Assembly: GCA_024220525.1 (NCBI GenBank)
Contig: JAMYWO010000182.1
Coordinates: forward strand, 1 to 64,000
DNA: 64,000 nt
Direction of reading: 5' to 3'
Source: Cochliopodium minus
Lineage: Eukaryota > Discosea > Himatismenida > Cochliopodiidae
In this document: piece by piece, positions 32,320 through 42,264 of the stretch
How the letters are laid out: every line of letters begins with the position of its first letter
Numbering within the stretch: position 1 is the stretch's first letter
Made by a program: the position numbers and the translations under genes
The notes under the pieces: generated by a model
What the model saw: only the letters and a program-made list of their open reading frames with translations
Told to the model about the DNA's origin: nothing
Databases searched by the model: none

Positions 32320-32502
32320 ATGGTTAATCATGGTAAAGATAAAAATGGGAGTTTTTATAAAGCTAATGTTCGTTCAACAAAAAAATATTATTACAAACCA
32401 AAAGTTTCAAAAAGTGCTGTTGCTGCATTTAGACGTGCATCTAAGCAACAAGAGGCTATTTTAATTAGTATTTTAAATAAGAAAAAATCAAAGAAAAAAT
32501 AA
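32320..32502 (+). CDS. small very basic protein of the element
   Basis: 60 residues, about one third Lys/Arg, with KSAVAAFRRASKQQEA and a KKKSKKK end. It resembles the small basic DNA-binding or core proteins near the ends of Polinton-like genomes, but no family can be named. It ends just before palindrome copy 4 and the right terminal repeat. Confidence 0.4.
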   Translation: MVNHGKDKNGSFYKANVRSTKKYYYKPKVSKSAVAAFRRASKQQEAILISILNKKKSKKK

Positions 32503-32504
32503 AT

Positions 32505-32626
32505 GAGAGAAAAGAGGAGAATTATTTATTTGAAAAACTTTATTACAAATATTTTATTATTAGTTTTATTGTTTTTTTAAAATAAGTTTTGTTTAAGTCA
32601 TCTCTCCTCTCTCTCCTTTTCTCTGT
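32505..32626. repeat. GAGA/CTCT imperfect palindrome (copy 4)
   Basis: GAGAGAAAAGAGGAGA on the left and TCTCTCCTCTCTCTCC on the right, with a TTTGAAAAACTTT centre. It lies at the right end of the element and mirrors copy 1 at the left end. Confidence 0.65.
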
Positions 32627-32672
32627 TTTTTGCATTTATTCTCAAAGTTTCATACAGTAAAAAACCCCGAGG
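32607..32672 (-). repeat. inner inverted repeat, right
   Basis: Read on the minus strand it begins CCTC, then a T-rich block, then AAACTTTGAGA and a GAGA-rich stretch, the same order as 21,410-21,475. Identity is imperfect. Confidence 0.6.
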
Positions 32673-32856
32673 TGTTGCCGTCCATCACCTTATCTTTCGC
32701 CCTCCATTCCCCTAATCATTCCCTATATTATTCCCTTACTTTCGCCACCCTTCGCCTCGCCAACAGTTCGCCATTTGTTCGCATTTTTTCCTATATTATT
32801 TCTATATTTTTACTATGATATAAATTGTGTGGATTCTTAATTGATGGACGACAACA
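32673..32856 (+). repeat. right terminal direct repeat (184 bp)
   Basis: Same orientation and length as 21,226-21,409, with three base differences. It ends CAACA and is followed directly by GAAAC, the right copy of the target duplication. Confidence 0.92.
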
Positions 32857-32861
32857 GAAAC
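32857..32861. repeat. 5-bp target-site duplication (right)
   Basis: GAAAC directly after the right terminal repeat, matching 21,221-21,225. Confidence 0.85.
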
Positions 32862-33664
32862 CACAAAGCCATCATAGGAACAGTAAAAGTCTCATTTTTT
32901 ACAACTTCTGCATATATAAACTCGAGTTCTTGTGATTTTTTAGAAGAGTAATCTCGACTCAATCTCTCAAAAATGTCATTTTCTAATGGAAATCCATTCT
33001 TTAGAAAAAGATAAAAAGGATTCATTATTGTTTGGCTCTTAATTAAATGTGGGTTTGCTTTATTATCCAAAAGATAAAACAACATTTCTTTTTCCATTCT
33101 CTCTTTTTTTTTCATAAAATAATAGAAAGGGGATTCAGAATAAGTTGTAAACTTATTTATGTCTGCTTTATTTTCAACTAAAACTTTTATCATTTCTTTT
33201 TGTTTGTTCAGTAATGCAATGTGTAGCGGGGTCATATTATTTTCTACTCGATTAACACCAATTTTATGTTCTAATAAAAACTTTACACTCTTATAATCAT
33301 TTTCTTTACAATAAAAGTGCAGAAAACTATTCAACCTTGAAATTTCTGTCTTATTTTCAATCAGATGTTTGATTTGCTCTTTGTTTTTACAATAATCAAT
33401 TGGTTCCTTATTTAATCTATTCTTTATTTTTGGATCCCCCTTATATTCAATCAACAATTTTAATTGATCAAACGTTGAATAGAGATGCATTGCTGAATTT
33501 CCATTTTTATTTTCCATCAAATTTGGATTTGCTTTTTTATCAAGCAATAATCTGATTATCTCCAAATCTATTTCCTCTTCATTTAGTGCCAAATGCAATA
33601 TCGTTTCTCCCATTTCATTTATTCTTTCATCAACATCTTTAATTCCTTTAATTCTTTTTATCAA
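32857..33664 (-). pseudogene. 5' half of the host ankyrin-repeat gene, cut off by the element
   Basis: Starts MIKRIKGIKDVDERINEMGE and runs through about six ankyrin repeats: GETILHLALNEEE, NGNSAMHLYSTFDQ, LNSFLHFYCKENDYKSVKFLLEH, MTPLHIALLNKQKEMIKVLVENKADIN and others. Ankyrin repeats bind protein partners. At the element border the frame would enter the terminal repeat and end after a few codons, so the encoded protein is truncated. The remaining host sequence lies beyond the element at 20,687-21,225. Minus strand, no introns seen. Confidence 0.85.
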
Positions 33665-33859
33665 TTTTTTTTTATCCCCTTTAAAATCCTTTATAATTCA
33701 AAGATATTGAAATTTGTGAAAAAGAATAAAAAATAAATACAATTGGTATTTCATTTCCCATTTTTTTTTTTTTTTTTTTAATAATATTTTCTTTACAATA
33801 AATAGAAAATAGATATGCCTTCTTTGACAGGTTTGAAAATCTATCGTCCCTCTTTTAAA

Positions 33860-33980
33860 GAACCAAATGTATTATTGTTTCTCCCATTTCATTTATTCTT
33901 TCACTTCCATTTTGGAGTTTTTTATCAATTTCTTTCTATTAACTTTGAATTTCTAATTTTTCAAAAAGAATAGAGATATT
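33860..33980 (-). pseudogene. fragment of a second ankyrin-gene start
   Basis: Minus-strand sequence reads SERINEMGETIIHLVL, matching the first repeat of the neighbouring ankyrin gene (ERINEMGETILHLAL), and the DNA around it is also similar. Only this first segment is present before a stop, so it is a truncated tandem duplicate. Confidence 0.65.
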
Positions 33981-34109
33981 CAAAAATACATATCAGTTAA
34001 GAAAATATTGTTTGTTCATTTCCCATTTTTTTTTTTTAAATCGATTATTATATTCTATAATTAAATCTCTTTTGATCAAAATAAAGTAAAATTAAGAAAG
34101 AAAAAAACT
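33981..34109. other. intergenic AT-rich sequence
   Basis: Long T and A runs and no gene. Together with 33,665-33,859 this is the spacer around the ankyrin fragment. Confidence 0.4.
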
Positions 34110-34605
34110 TTAATATCTGCTTTCTAATTTGATGCTTTGGACCTCAACATAGTCTTCAAAACTCGACAAACTTGTAACAAGCTTGACACCCAATTCTATT
34201 TTCGGCAAAGATGTAAGAGAGTAAGTAATACCATCATTTGGGTAGTCTTTAACATGAATCTAAAATTAAAAAAAATTAATGAAACAAATAAAAAAAAAAA
34301 GTTAAAAATTTACTTTCACAAAGGGATTTGTTGGATTCAAATCTATGATAACAATTACAGTGTGAAAACAGTGACAAAAAGGCTTGAAACTGATTGATTT
34401 TTCACATTCATCCTGATTATATCCGATGTACCCGTCATTGCACACTGCTCTGGCTTTTGTTGGATGATTACAACAATAGTCTATCCATACATCAAAATCG
34501 AGACTTGCTACTCCCTGTTTCAAATAATTTATTTTAAAGACGAAAATATGATCGGCATATAGAAAATGAACAAAATTAATCTTACAATACAACTGAAACA
34601 GGGTT
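34110..34605 (-). CDS. cysteine-containing protein, probably secreted, 5' end unresolved
   Basis: Three minus-strand exons are supported: a short one ending CFSC near 34,590, a middle one (GVASLDFDVWIDYCCNH to NPTNPFVK), and a last one (VKDYPNDGITYSLTSLP to KLESRY, TAA at 34,110-34,112). Borders are GT-AG. Six or more cysteines and beta-type sequence suggest an extracellular or lectin-like fold. No start codon or signal peptide could be placed upstream, so at least one more 5' exon is missing or lost. Family not recognised. Confidence 0.45.
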
Positions 34606-34816
34606 CTTTAGAGTTTTAAATTTTTAATAGATTAAAATTTAAAATTGAATTTAATTTTTAATGAAAATAGAATTTCATTTTAAAATGAAATTTTTTTATC
34701 AACTTTATCGAGTTATTTCATTTGGTATATTGGAATAGAAATCTATGAAATGGGTGAGATTTTCAATTAATTTAAAAGTTATAAAAATTTGGGAAATCTA
34801 ATTCATATTTTGAAAA

Positions 34817-35224
34817 TCAATTACTAATTCCATTAAATCCCAATGTGATAGCATACCTCCCTTTTTTAAATATATTTTTCCCAACAACAGATCTGCATCC
34901 ATATTGCTCTTTACAGAATATGACCTTCCTATTTTTGTCTTCATATCTCAATAATCTATTGGCCTCAATTTCTACATGTTCCCATTCAAAAAAATTTTCC
35001 TTCACAAATTCTTTCCAGCTCAAATTAGGTTCTTTGATTATATGCTCACCAAATTCATTCAAGGCGATTCTATTCCACATCAATTCGTTGTTCAATATCT
35101 TGCTGTTTTTCAGAAAGGACATTGCGAAATGATAAATTGATTTTATATCGAGGAAAGAAGCAATTAATGCGAGTATATTTTGTGGCAGTTTTTCCATGAC
35201 TTCAATTTTTTTTATAAAATGCAA
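34817..35224 (-). CDS. F-box protein
   Basis: 135 residues from ATG 35,224; an internal ATG at 35,197 (MEKLPQNILALIASFL) starts right at the motif and may be the true start. The F-box is clear: LPQNILALIASFLDIKSIYHFA, then LWMNRI-like MWNRIALNEFG. The C-terminal wording (RSVVGKNIFKKGRYAITLGF) looks like the first strands of a SPRY/B30.2 domain that stops short. F-box proteins bind Skp1 in SCF ligases. A truncated substrate domain suggests a shortened copy or missing exons. Confidence 0.65.
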   Translation of the reverse strand: MHFIKKIEVMEKLPQNILALIASFLDIKSIYHFAMSFLKNSKILNNELMWNRIALNEFGEHIIKEPNLSWKEFVKENFFEWEHVEIEANRLLRYEDKNRKVIFCKEQYGCRSVVGKNIFKKGRYAITLGFNGISN

Positions 35225-35588
35225 AGAACATTTTTAAAATTAAAATAAAATTGTTTCTAATTTAAAGAAGATTGTCTTGATGAGTCGATAAAATAAAATA
35301 TTTCCATTCCACCAAAAATACTTTAAAGAAGAACATGTATATTGAATCATATCAATTTTCCCAACAAAGAATGATGAAAATGATCAAAGCAAATAATTCT
35401 ATAATTATAGTTTCAAAACAACAAAAAAAATATATATATAATATTTTAATTCTTATTTTTTTTTGCGGCCTTTATTTAATCTGTATATAAAAAAATTATA
35501 TCAAAATTAATCAAAAAAAAAAGGTTACAACACTGTGGCTTCGCGTGTAGTCTCCCACCACACTACTAACACAGCTCAATGATGTTTN
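35225..35588. other. intergenic stretch ending at contig join N 35,588
   Basis: AT-rich sequence with the second copy of the 60-nt hairpin sequence at its right end, then a single N. What follows (35,589-35,645) is a pure TTTTTTA repeat, a weak place to join contigs. Confidence 0.6.
35523..35584. repeat. conserved hairpin-forming sequence, copy 2
   Basis: Shares the GTGTAGTCTCCCACCACAC core and most flanking bases with 12,693-12,753. Here CTGTG before the core can also pair with CACAG after it. Its place at a contig end hints that more copies exist in the genome. Confidence 0.5.
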
Positions 35589-35709
35589 TTATTTTTTATT
35601 TTTTATTTTTTATTTTTTATTTTTTATTTTTTATTTTTTATTTCAAATTTTTTATTTTTTATTTTCTTGTTCAATTTTTTCATATTTATCGATTAAATCG
35701 AAAAACTAG

Positions 35710-36939
35710 GTTACCATAGATTGTGGTTATGGGAACAGAGCAACAGTAAGCAGACCAGCATTCTTCATTTAAAATTTTATTATTTTTTTTTAAAAAAAAT
35801 TAGACATCCCCTTACGGACCTAACATTTTCATTGTAAGAATTTTATTCAAAAATTTTTTTATTTAAAAAATTATTTATTTTTTCTATTAAAAAATTTATT
35901 TAAATTTATTTTTTTATTTATTTTTATTTTTTGATTAATTTTAGTTGGGGAACACTGGAACTTCTTGTAACACCAACAAAGTAGCAGTTGTTACCATTGG
36001 GAACAAACGTTATGCCAGTAAAACTGATGGTAAAAAAAAAAAAAACTTTTCTTCAAATTTATTATTTTATAAAAATTAATAACATTATTTTTTTTTATTT
36101 TCATTAAAATTTTTTTTATTTATTTATTGAGTTTATTTTATTAACACAATTTTGATCTTTTTTTTTTTGTAAAGGATCTTCCATTAACACTTTTTCTCCA
36201 AGCACGGTGACTTACTCTTTGAGTTGGTGTACCTGTAACAACGATTATTGGACTCAAGTCACCATTAACCCTGCCCCTTCCTCTCCTGTCTTTATCGATT
36301 GCGGTTATGGTGCTTATCCAACGGTAAAAAAATTTTATTTTTCATATTTTTAATTTTTATAAAATTTTTTCTATTATTTTTTTTTAATTTTTTAATTTTT
36401 TATTTTTAAAACTTTTTAATAATAGACAACTCCTTACGGTCCTAACATTTTCATTCGTAAAAATTTTTCATCTTTCTTTTTTGTTTTAAAAACTCGACTC
36501 ATATTTATTTTAATAGTCGGAAATACCAACAGACAATGTAAAACTGACAAGACTGTTACTGTTTACATTGGTTCTACTGTCATTGTAAAATAATATTTAT
36601 TATAAAAAAATTTATATAATTTTTTTTTTTTAACATTTTTAAGAATAAGATTTCCATTTTTTATTGTTTTAATTTTAGTTTTTTTTAAAATTTTTTTAAA
36701 ATTTTTTTATAAAGAGCTCTAAGACTGACGGATCTGGAGTTAATTCAGGAAGAAGTTTAAGTTCAAATGGTTCTACTACTACCAAGGCAAATGACAAAGA
36801 CAGCACTGTTGCCTATATCTTGATTGCTGTCATCGGCTCTGTCGCTCTCGTTGCCATCATCATTGCTTCTGTCTTAGTAGTGAGAGCTTACAGAAAATCT
36901 TCAAATAGCGATTACGTTCCTTTGAATGAACAAAAATAA
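35710..36939 (+). CDS. receptor-like single-pass membrane protein, 5' end missing
   Basis: The visible exons encode two related extracellular units. Each has (V/F)IDCGYG, then TPYGPNIFI or SPYGPNIFI, then GNT with a Cys and a VxIG strand, in matching exon positions. An inserted segment (WCTCNNDYW) sits between them. The last exon has a Ser/Thr stalk, a membrane segment (AYILIAVIGSVALVAIIIASVLVV) and a 17-residue tail ending LNEQK. There is no signal peptide because the gene enters from the contig join at 35,588. The two-unit design suggests internal duplication. No known domain is recognised. Confidence 0.6.
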
Positions 36940-37098
36940 AATATTTTTGAGACTTTAAAAATTTAATTCAATTTAGTTTTTTTTTTTTTGAACAAAATTG
37001 TGACCAGTGTTAATTTGTGGAAAAAAAAAAAAGAAAGCTTCAGTCATTTTCACTTCTCTTAATAATTTGTTTAAATAAATTGTTGATAAATAAAAAAA

Positions 37099-39254
37099 AT
37101 GGAAAAGAAATTGATTTTTTGTTCTTCCAATCCTTTTGATCCAATAATAATAGATGACTTCAAAATTTTTGATCAAATTCCTCCTCTACTTTATGAAAAT
37201 GAAATCACCATAGAATGCAATGATAAAAAATTGGTGGTAAAGATAACGTTTATAAAATCAAATTCTTTCAATATAATGTTAAGAAAAATTAAAAACTAAA
37301 AACTAAAAAAAATAATCTCATCTTTCAGTAATAAATTTGCGTTAGGAAGATATTGTTTTGATTCTCTCAAAAGAGAAAGAGTTTTGGGAAAAATACATTT
37401 TAGAAGAATTGATGAAAAATGAAGAATTTCAAAAAAACATGAAAGAATATAAGAAAATTATTTTTTCTCTGGAAATATGGGATATGGGGAAATTGTTTAC
37501 AGGATGTGGTAATAAAAGAAAATTTGAAGATAAATCAAAGAATCAGAATCTCGATTTTGATGATTTAAAAAAACAAAAAGATAAAGTTTCAATCAGTAGA
37601 ACGATGAAAGGAATACAATCGATTATCCTGATGAACGGTCATCAAATGAGTGATAAAAACTTGAATAAACTTATAGGGATCTCTAAGAAAGAATGGATTG
37701 AATTAAGACAGTGCAAATTGGAAATAAAGGAAGAAAAAGTACCAAAAGCAACAGAAAAAAAGAAAAAAAATAAAAAAAGTTCAAGTAAAAACTTTGGAAA
37801 CATAGAGCATAATTTTCATACATCCTACGGAGCCTCCAGTTTGTCAAGCCACCCTTGTTTTGTTGTTGCATACATCGGTTGTTGTGAAAAGGGAGTTTTC
37901 GAAGGTTTGGGAAAACAATTTCTGGATCTAGGGAATGAAACCATTGATGGAGACTTACCCACATATGGATTTTATTCATCCTTCATCATGAAATCTCAAA
38001 ATCTAAAAGATAATGTTTATTTTTTTCAAAACATAATTTTCAGTAGATTGATGCTGATGGAAGACAAATTCAACGGTGGCTTTTTCCTTCCCAATGTTGT
38101 GGAAAAAAATAATCGAGCAGATTTGGTCGGTTATATTGGAAACAAGGGGAAGAATATCAAGTTCTCGATTATTTCTTGTAACATCGAAATTTATCAAAAA
38201 TCAAATACAAAGGGAGATAAAAGAGCCCAATCAACCATCTATAATTACGAAGCAGATAATTTGAATGATCATCCCAATCAAGCATATTTGGGTGAAAAAA
38301 AAAAGTTTATTTTCCCAATTTTTTATTTGTTTATTTTATATCTCAGATATCATATGGAAGATAGATGAAAATGGAAAAGCAGAGCAGATAGAATTGTATG
38401 GTGTTTGCCATGAAAAAAAAAAACTTCATTCTTGTTTGATCATTTCATCAGCGGGTCGTGATCTCCAAGATACCATCGAGAGAATCTTAAATGCGATCTC
38501 CTTGAATAATCTGTTTGTGAGACAAAGAAGACATTCATTCTTATTCTGGGAAAGAAATCAGGAACAAGTCATCATCTCTCCTGATTACGAAAAAATAAAA
38601 GATTTGGCAACGAAATACAATGAGGAGAGAAGGTTGATTGAGAATGATTATGATGCACATCATGAATTATATTCTTTTGATCAATTGTACAAAGGTAGTA
38701 ATGATAGGACTGTTTACAAAGTATTCCACAAGCAAAAAACAATTTCAAGGCGTTATGACTATTATCACAAGTTGTTGAAAGAATCCTTTATTAAATATCA
38801 TACCACAGATGATATAAGGATGAAATGGGTTGTGGTTGAATATAAATACATCAAAGGAGAACATTATGCCAAAAATGCTCTACAGATACGCTATGTCATA
38901 AATAGTTTGCTCAATATTCATAAGGATGGGAAGGTACATGGAGATATCAGGGCTTGCAATATTGTGAATGCTGAAGATCCCTCGAAATCTACTTTAATTG
39001 ATCCTGAATATGTGGGTTTGATTGATTATCCTGTTAATTTCAATCATGATATCAATGATGGAAGGAGAGATGATGGAGCAAAAGCTGAATATCCCATCAA
39101 AAAGGAACATGATTATTTTTCTCTTGAATTTTATTGCAAAAATTATCATAAAGCAATCAATACTGGTTGGTGGGATTCTATTTGCTCAATGATAGGAAAA
39201 GGGGAATTACAACAAGCCATCAATGAAATTGATAAATCAATAAATCTGAGATGA
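37099..39254 (+). CDS. Crinkler/FunK1-like kinase-fold protein
   Basis: Three exons: 37,099-37,225 or so, 37,346 to about 38,290, and about 38,347 to the stop, roughly 670 residues. The first part is charged and Lys-rich, with no signal peptide. The C-terminal part holds a kinase-type catalytic loop VHGDIRACNIV and a metal-binding LIDPEYVG in place of DFG. The HGDIRxxN wording is typical of the kinase-like domain of Crinkler effectors and fungal FunK1 proteins rather than of standard kinases (HRDxKxxN). The N-terminus begins MEKKLIFCSSNPF. Target unknown. The frame is intact across introns. Confidence 0.62.
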
Positions 39255-39326
39255 TCAAATTTTTTTTTGAAACATCTTTTGATTTCATAATTTGTTTCAA
39301 AATTAAAAAAATTTGAATATATTTTG

Positions 39327-42232
39327 ATGGCTGATGAAATAGAAATGGATGATGGTAAAAATATTTAGATGAATAAATATTGATTCATCATCCTTTAAAT
39401 TTATTTTCAAATTCAAAAAATATTAGTGGTTGCAGATTTTTTTGAGGGGGAAATAAGGGAGGAAGTATTGATACCAACCCAAAGACTATGTAAATCAATC
39501 AGATCATTGATAGAAAGCAAAACCAACGATTCTTCAGAATTTGTTAGCAAAATTAACTCTTTATGGACCAAAATCAAATCAGAAGCAGAGGAATTGGATG
39601 ATTTCACTGCCAATCTCAGATGCATCAAATCTAAAATCTCATTCAAGAGGATTTGTTTTTCATTCGTGTTGGAATTTGAAAAAACAACCAAAATCAAACT
39701 CAAATCAGAGGATCTCTTCAATCTCATTGGAAATTTTTATGAAGGTAATAAAAAAATTAATATCTTGTTTATTATAAAGAATCATACATTGAATATTTTA
39801 CCTATTTAATCCAATATAAATTACTTTGGGCATCTGATAGAAAATATCTCTACTTAAATAAAAAAATATATAAAGCACAGATTAATCTCCAAGAAATTAA
39901 TTTTCTTTGAAATAAAAAACTTTTTCAAAATACTCAGTTGGGAGATTTCGATAATTTATAATAAAAATAAAACAAAGATGAAAGAAATTTAAATCAACAA
40001 AAATTTCATAAACAAAGACATATCCTTATAATTTAAAGAGAAATTTTATATAAACTTCATCGTCTTATATTGAAACCAAAATTTGTTTTTTTTCATTCAA
40101 TTGAAATTAACTTTTTACCTATTAATAGGAGGGATAGAAAAATTGAGAACAGATCACAGTGACTTGCAGGACGATCTTCAGTTGATCCACGTGGAGGGAA
40201 TCGTGCAAAACCTTACTGACTCCACATTGATCACCCAATACAAGGACATTGCACCTGAAAAAATAAGCATCAAAAGAAAACTAAAAAGAGGATTTTTTTC
40301 GACAATCAAAGGATATTTCCCTTGGGTAATTTTTCATTTTATTATTTTTTATTTTAATTATTGTTATTTTATTTTTTTTTCACAAATTTTTATTTTTTAT
40401 TTTTTATTTTTTCATTAGTTGGTTTGGTTTCCTGTGTATGCCGCAAATTGGAAATCTAATCTTAAAGGAGATTTAATTGCGGGAATTACAGGTAAAACAA
40501 AATAATTAATTTTAATGATAATTTGAGAATAATCATTTTTTTTATTGTTTATTTTTGATTCTATTAGTTGGTATTATGGTAAAATGATAAAAAATATTAT
40601 TAAAACAAAATATTAAATTTTTTTGGGTTATTAGGCTATTCCTCAATCTTTGGCATACGCAATATGTATTTTTTTTTTTAAATCTTCCGGAAACTATTAA
40701 ACAAATATTTTAAAAATTTTTTTTTTGTTCAGTGGCTGGATTTCCTCCTGTTTATGGCCTTTATTGTTCCATTGTTCCTATATTCGTTTATTCTTTCTTT
40801 GGGACTTCTCGTGAAATTAAAATTGGTAAAAAAAAAAAATAAAAATTAAACAAAAAAACAATAAAATGATTGGAAAAACAAACTTTTTTTAAAGGTGCAA
40901 CTGCTGTACTTGCTACTTTGGTTGGTGAAACATTATCAGAGATTCCTGATAAAGATTCCATGTATTATATAGAAGCGGGTAAACAAATTTAAAAATTTTA
41001 CCAATTTTGTTAAAATTATATTTTTGTTAAATATTTTAGTTAATAAAATTATTTTTTTTAATAATTATTTTAGTTATTATAATTATTTTTTATGTTTTTT
41101 ATAATTATTAATCAATTATCAATTATTATTTATTATTTTTTAGGGCTGTATCTATCGTTTATATCGGGGCTATATTTATTTCTCATAGGATTTTTAAAGC
41201 TTGGATTTATTATCAACTACCTATCAGAAGCCCTTCTGTCAGGTTTCATTTCTGCTGCTGTATTTATCATCATTATGACTCAAGGTAAAATAAAATAATA
41301 AATAATAAAAAATAAAAATAAAAACAAAAACAAAAATAAGAATAAAAATAAAAAATAAAAAATAAAAAATAAAAATAAAAATAAAAATAATAAAAAAAAA
41401 TTTTTTTTTAAAATAGTGAAAACTATGTTGGGATTAACACTACCAGAATCTTCTGATTTTTTCTACAATTTTTATCACATAACGCAAGTAACAAAATTTT
41501 TCGATTTTTTCTTTCCACCAAATTAATAATTTTCAATTTTTAATATTAGAATCTGCCCAAAGCTCATGGACCCACGCGTAAAAAAATTTTAAATCAATTA
41601 TTTTTATGAAATAAATCATTAATATTTAAGTTTTTTTTATAAAATAATTATTTTTTATCATTATTTTAAAATTAATTTTTTTTTTCAAAATAAATCATTC
41701 ATATTTTTTAAATTAATTATTTATATTTTTAAATTATTTTTTTTAATATTAAATTTTTTATTTTTTCATGAAAAGTTCTTGTTGGGATGATTGGGTTCGT
41801 GGTATTGTACGCTTACGACAAACTGAAGAAAAAATACAAACCATTGGAATTCATTCCTATTTCCCTCGTGGTAATCATTATTACTTGCGTCTTGTCCTAT
41901 GCCATCAATTTTCAAAAATGGGGAATTAAGATTTCTGGTAAAATATTCAAAAATAAAATAAAAATAATAAATAAATTGAAAATAAAATAATAAATATTAA
42001 TAAATTAAAAATAAATTAATAAAAATTAAATTGTTTTAAAGGAAAATCCCTTCTGGTCTTCCACATCCGATCAACCCTGTCAAAGCAACATACACAATAT
42101 CTCTTTAAATCTTTTGGTATTGTCATTGTGGCACTGGTAGAGCACATCTCCATCGCTAAAATTTTGCTCATATTGCTGGATACAAAGTAAAACATATTTT
42201 CTATTTATTTTATTTATTTTTTTATTTTTTTA

Positions 42233-42264
<32 letters not shown>

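Larger units (their letters stand above)
21226..32856. mobile_element. Polinton/Polinton-like-virus element with LTR-like ends (incomplete fossil)
   Basis: An 11.6-kb insertion bounded by 184-bp direct repeats and a GAAAC duplication, sitting inside a host ankyrin gene. Its core carries a retroviral-type integrase, an A32-like packaging ATPase, a penton-like minor capsid protein and a D5-like helicase, the gene kit of Polintons and related viruses. Small zinc-finger, basic and unknown proteins follow, plus three secreted-protein genes that look like cargo. No DNA polymerase B, major capsid or adenain-like protease was found. About five of its genes look broken, while integrase, ATPase and penton-like frames look whole. 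The terminal repeats differ at 3 of 184 positions, suggesting recent insertion. None of its viral-type genes shows an intron. Confidence 0.85.

Noticed and set aside
28412-32320. Treating the right part of the element as separate host DNA.
   Set aside because: No introns, no internal borders, and the palindrome and inverted repeat at the right end mirror those at the left, so it is best kept as one element.
21226-32856. Reading the insertion as an ordinary LTR retrotransposon because of TG...CA ends and a 5-bp duplication.
   Set aside because: There is no gag, protease, reverse transcriptase, primer-binding site or polypurine tract; the other genes are of the Polinton virus type.
35523-35584. 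Alu domain of SRP RNA, suggested by GTGGC...TGTAGTC wording.
   Set aside because: Only about 60 nt are conserved; no S-domain, no partner 3' helix and no extended GC-rich fold follow in either copy.
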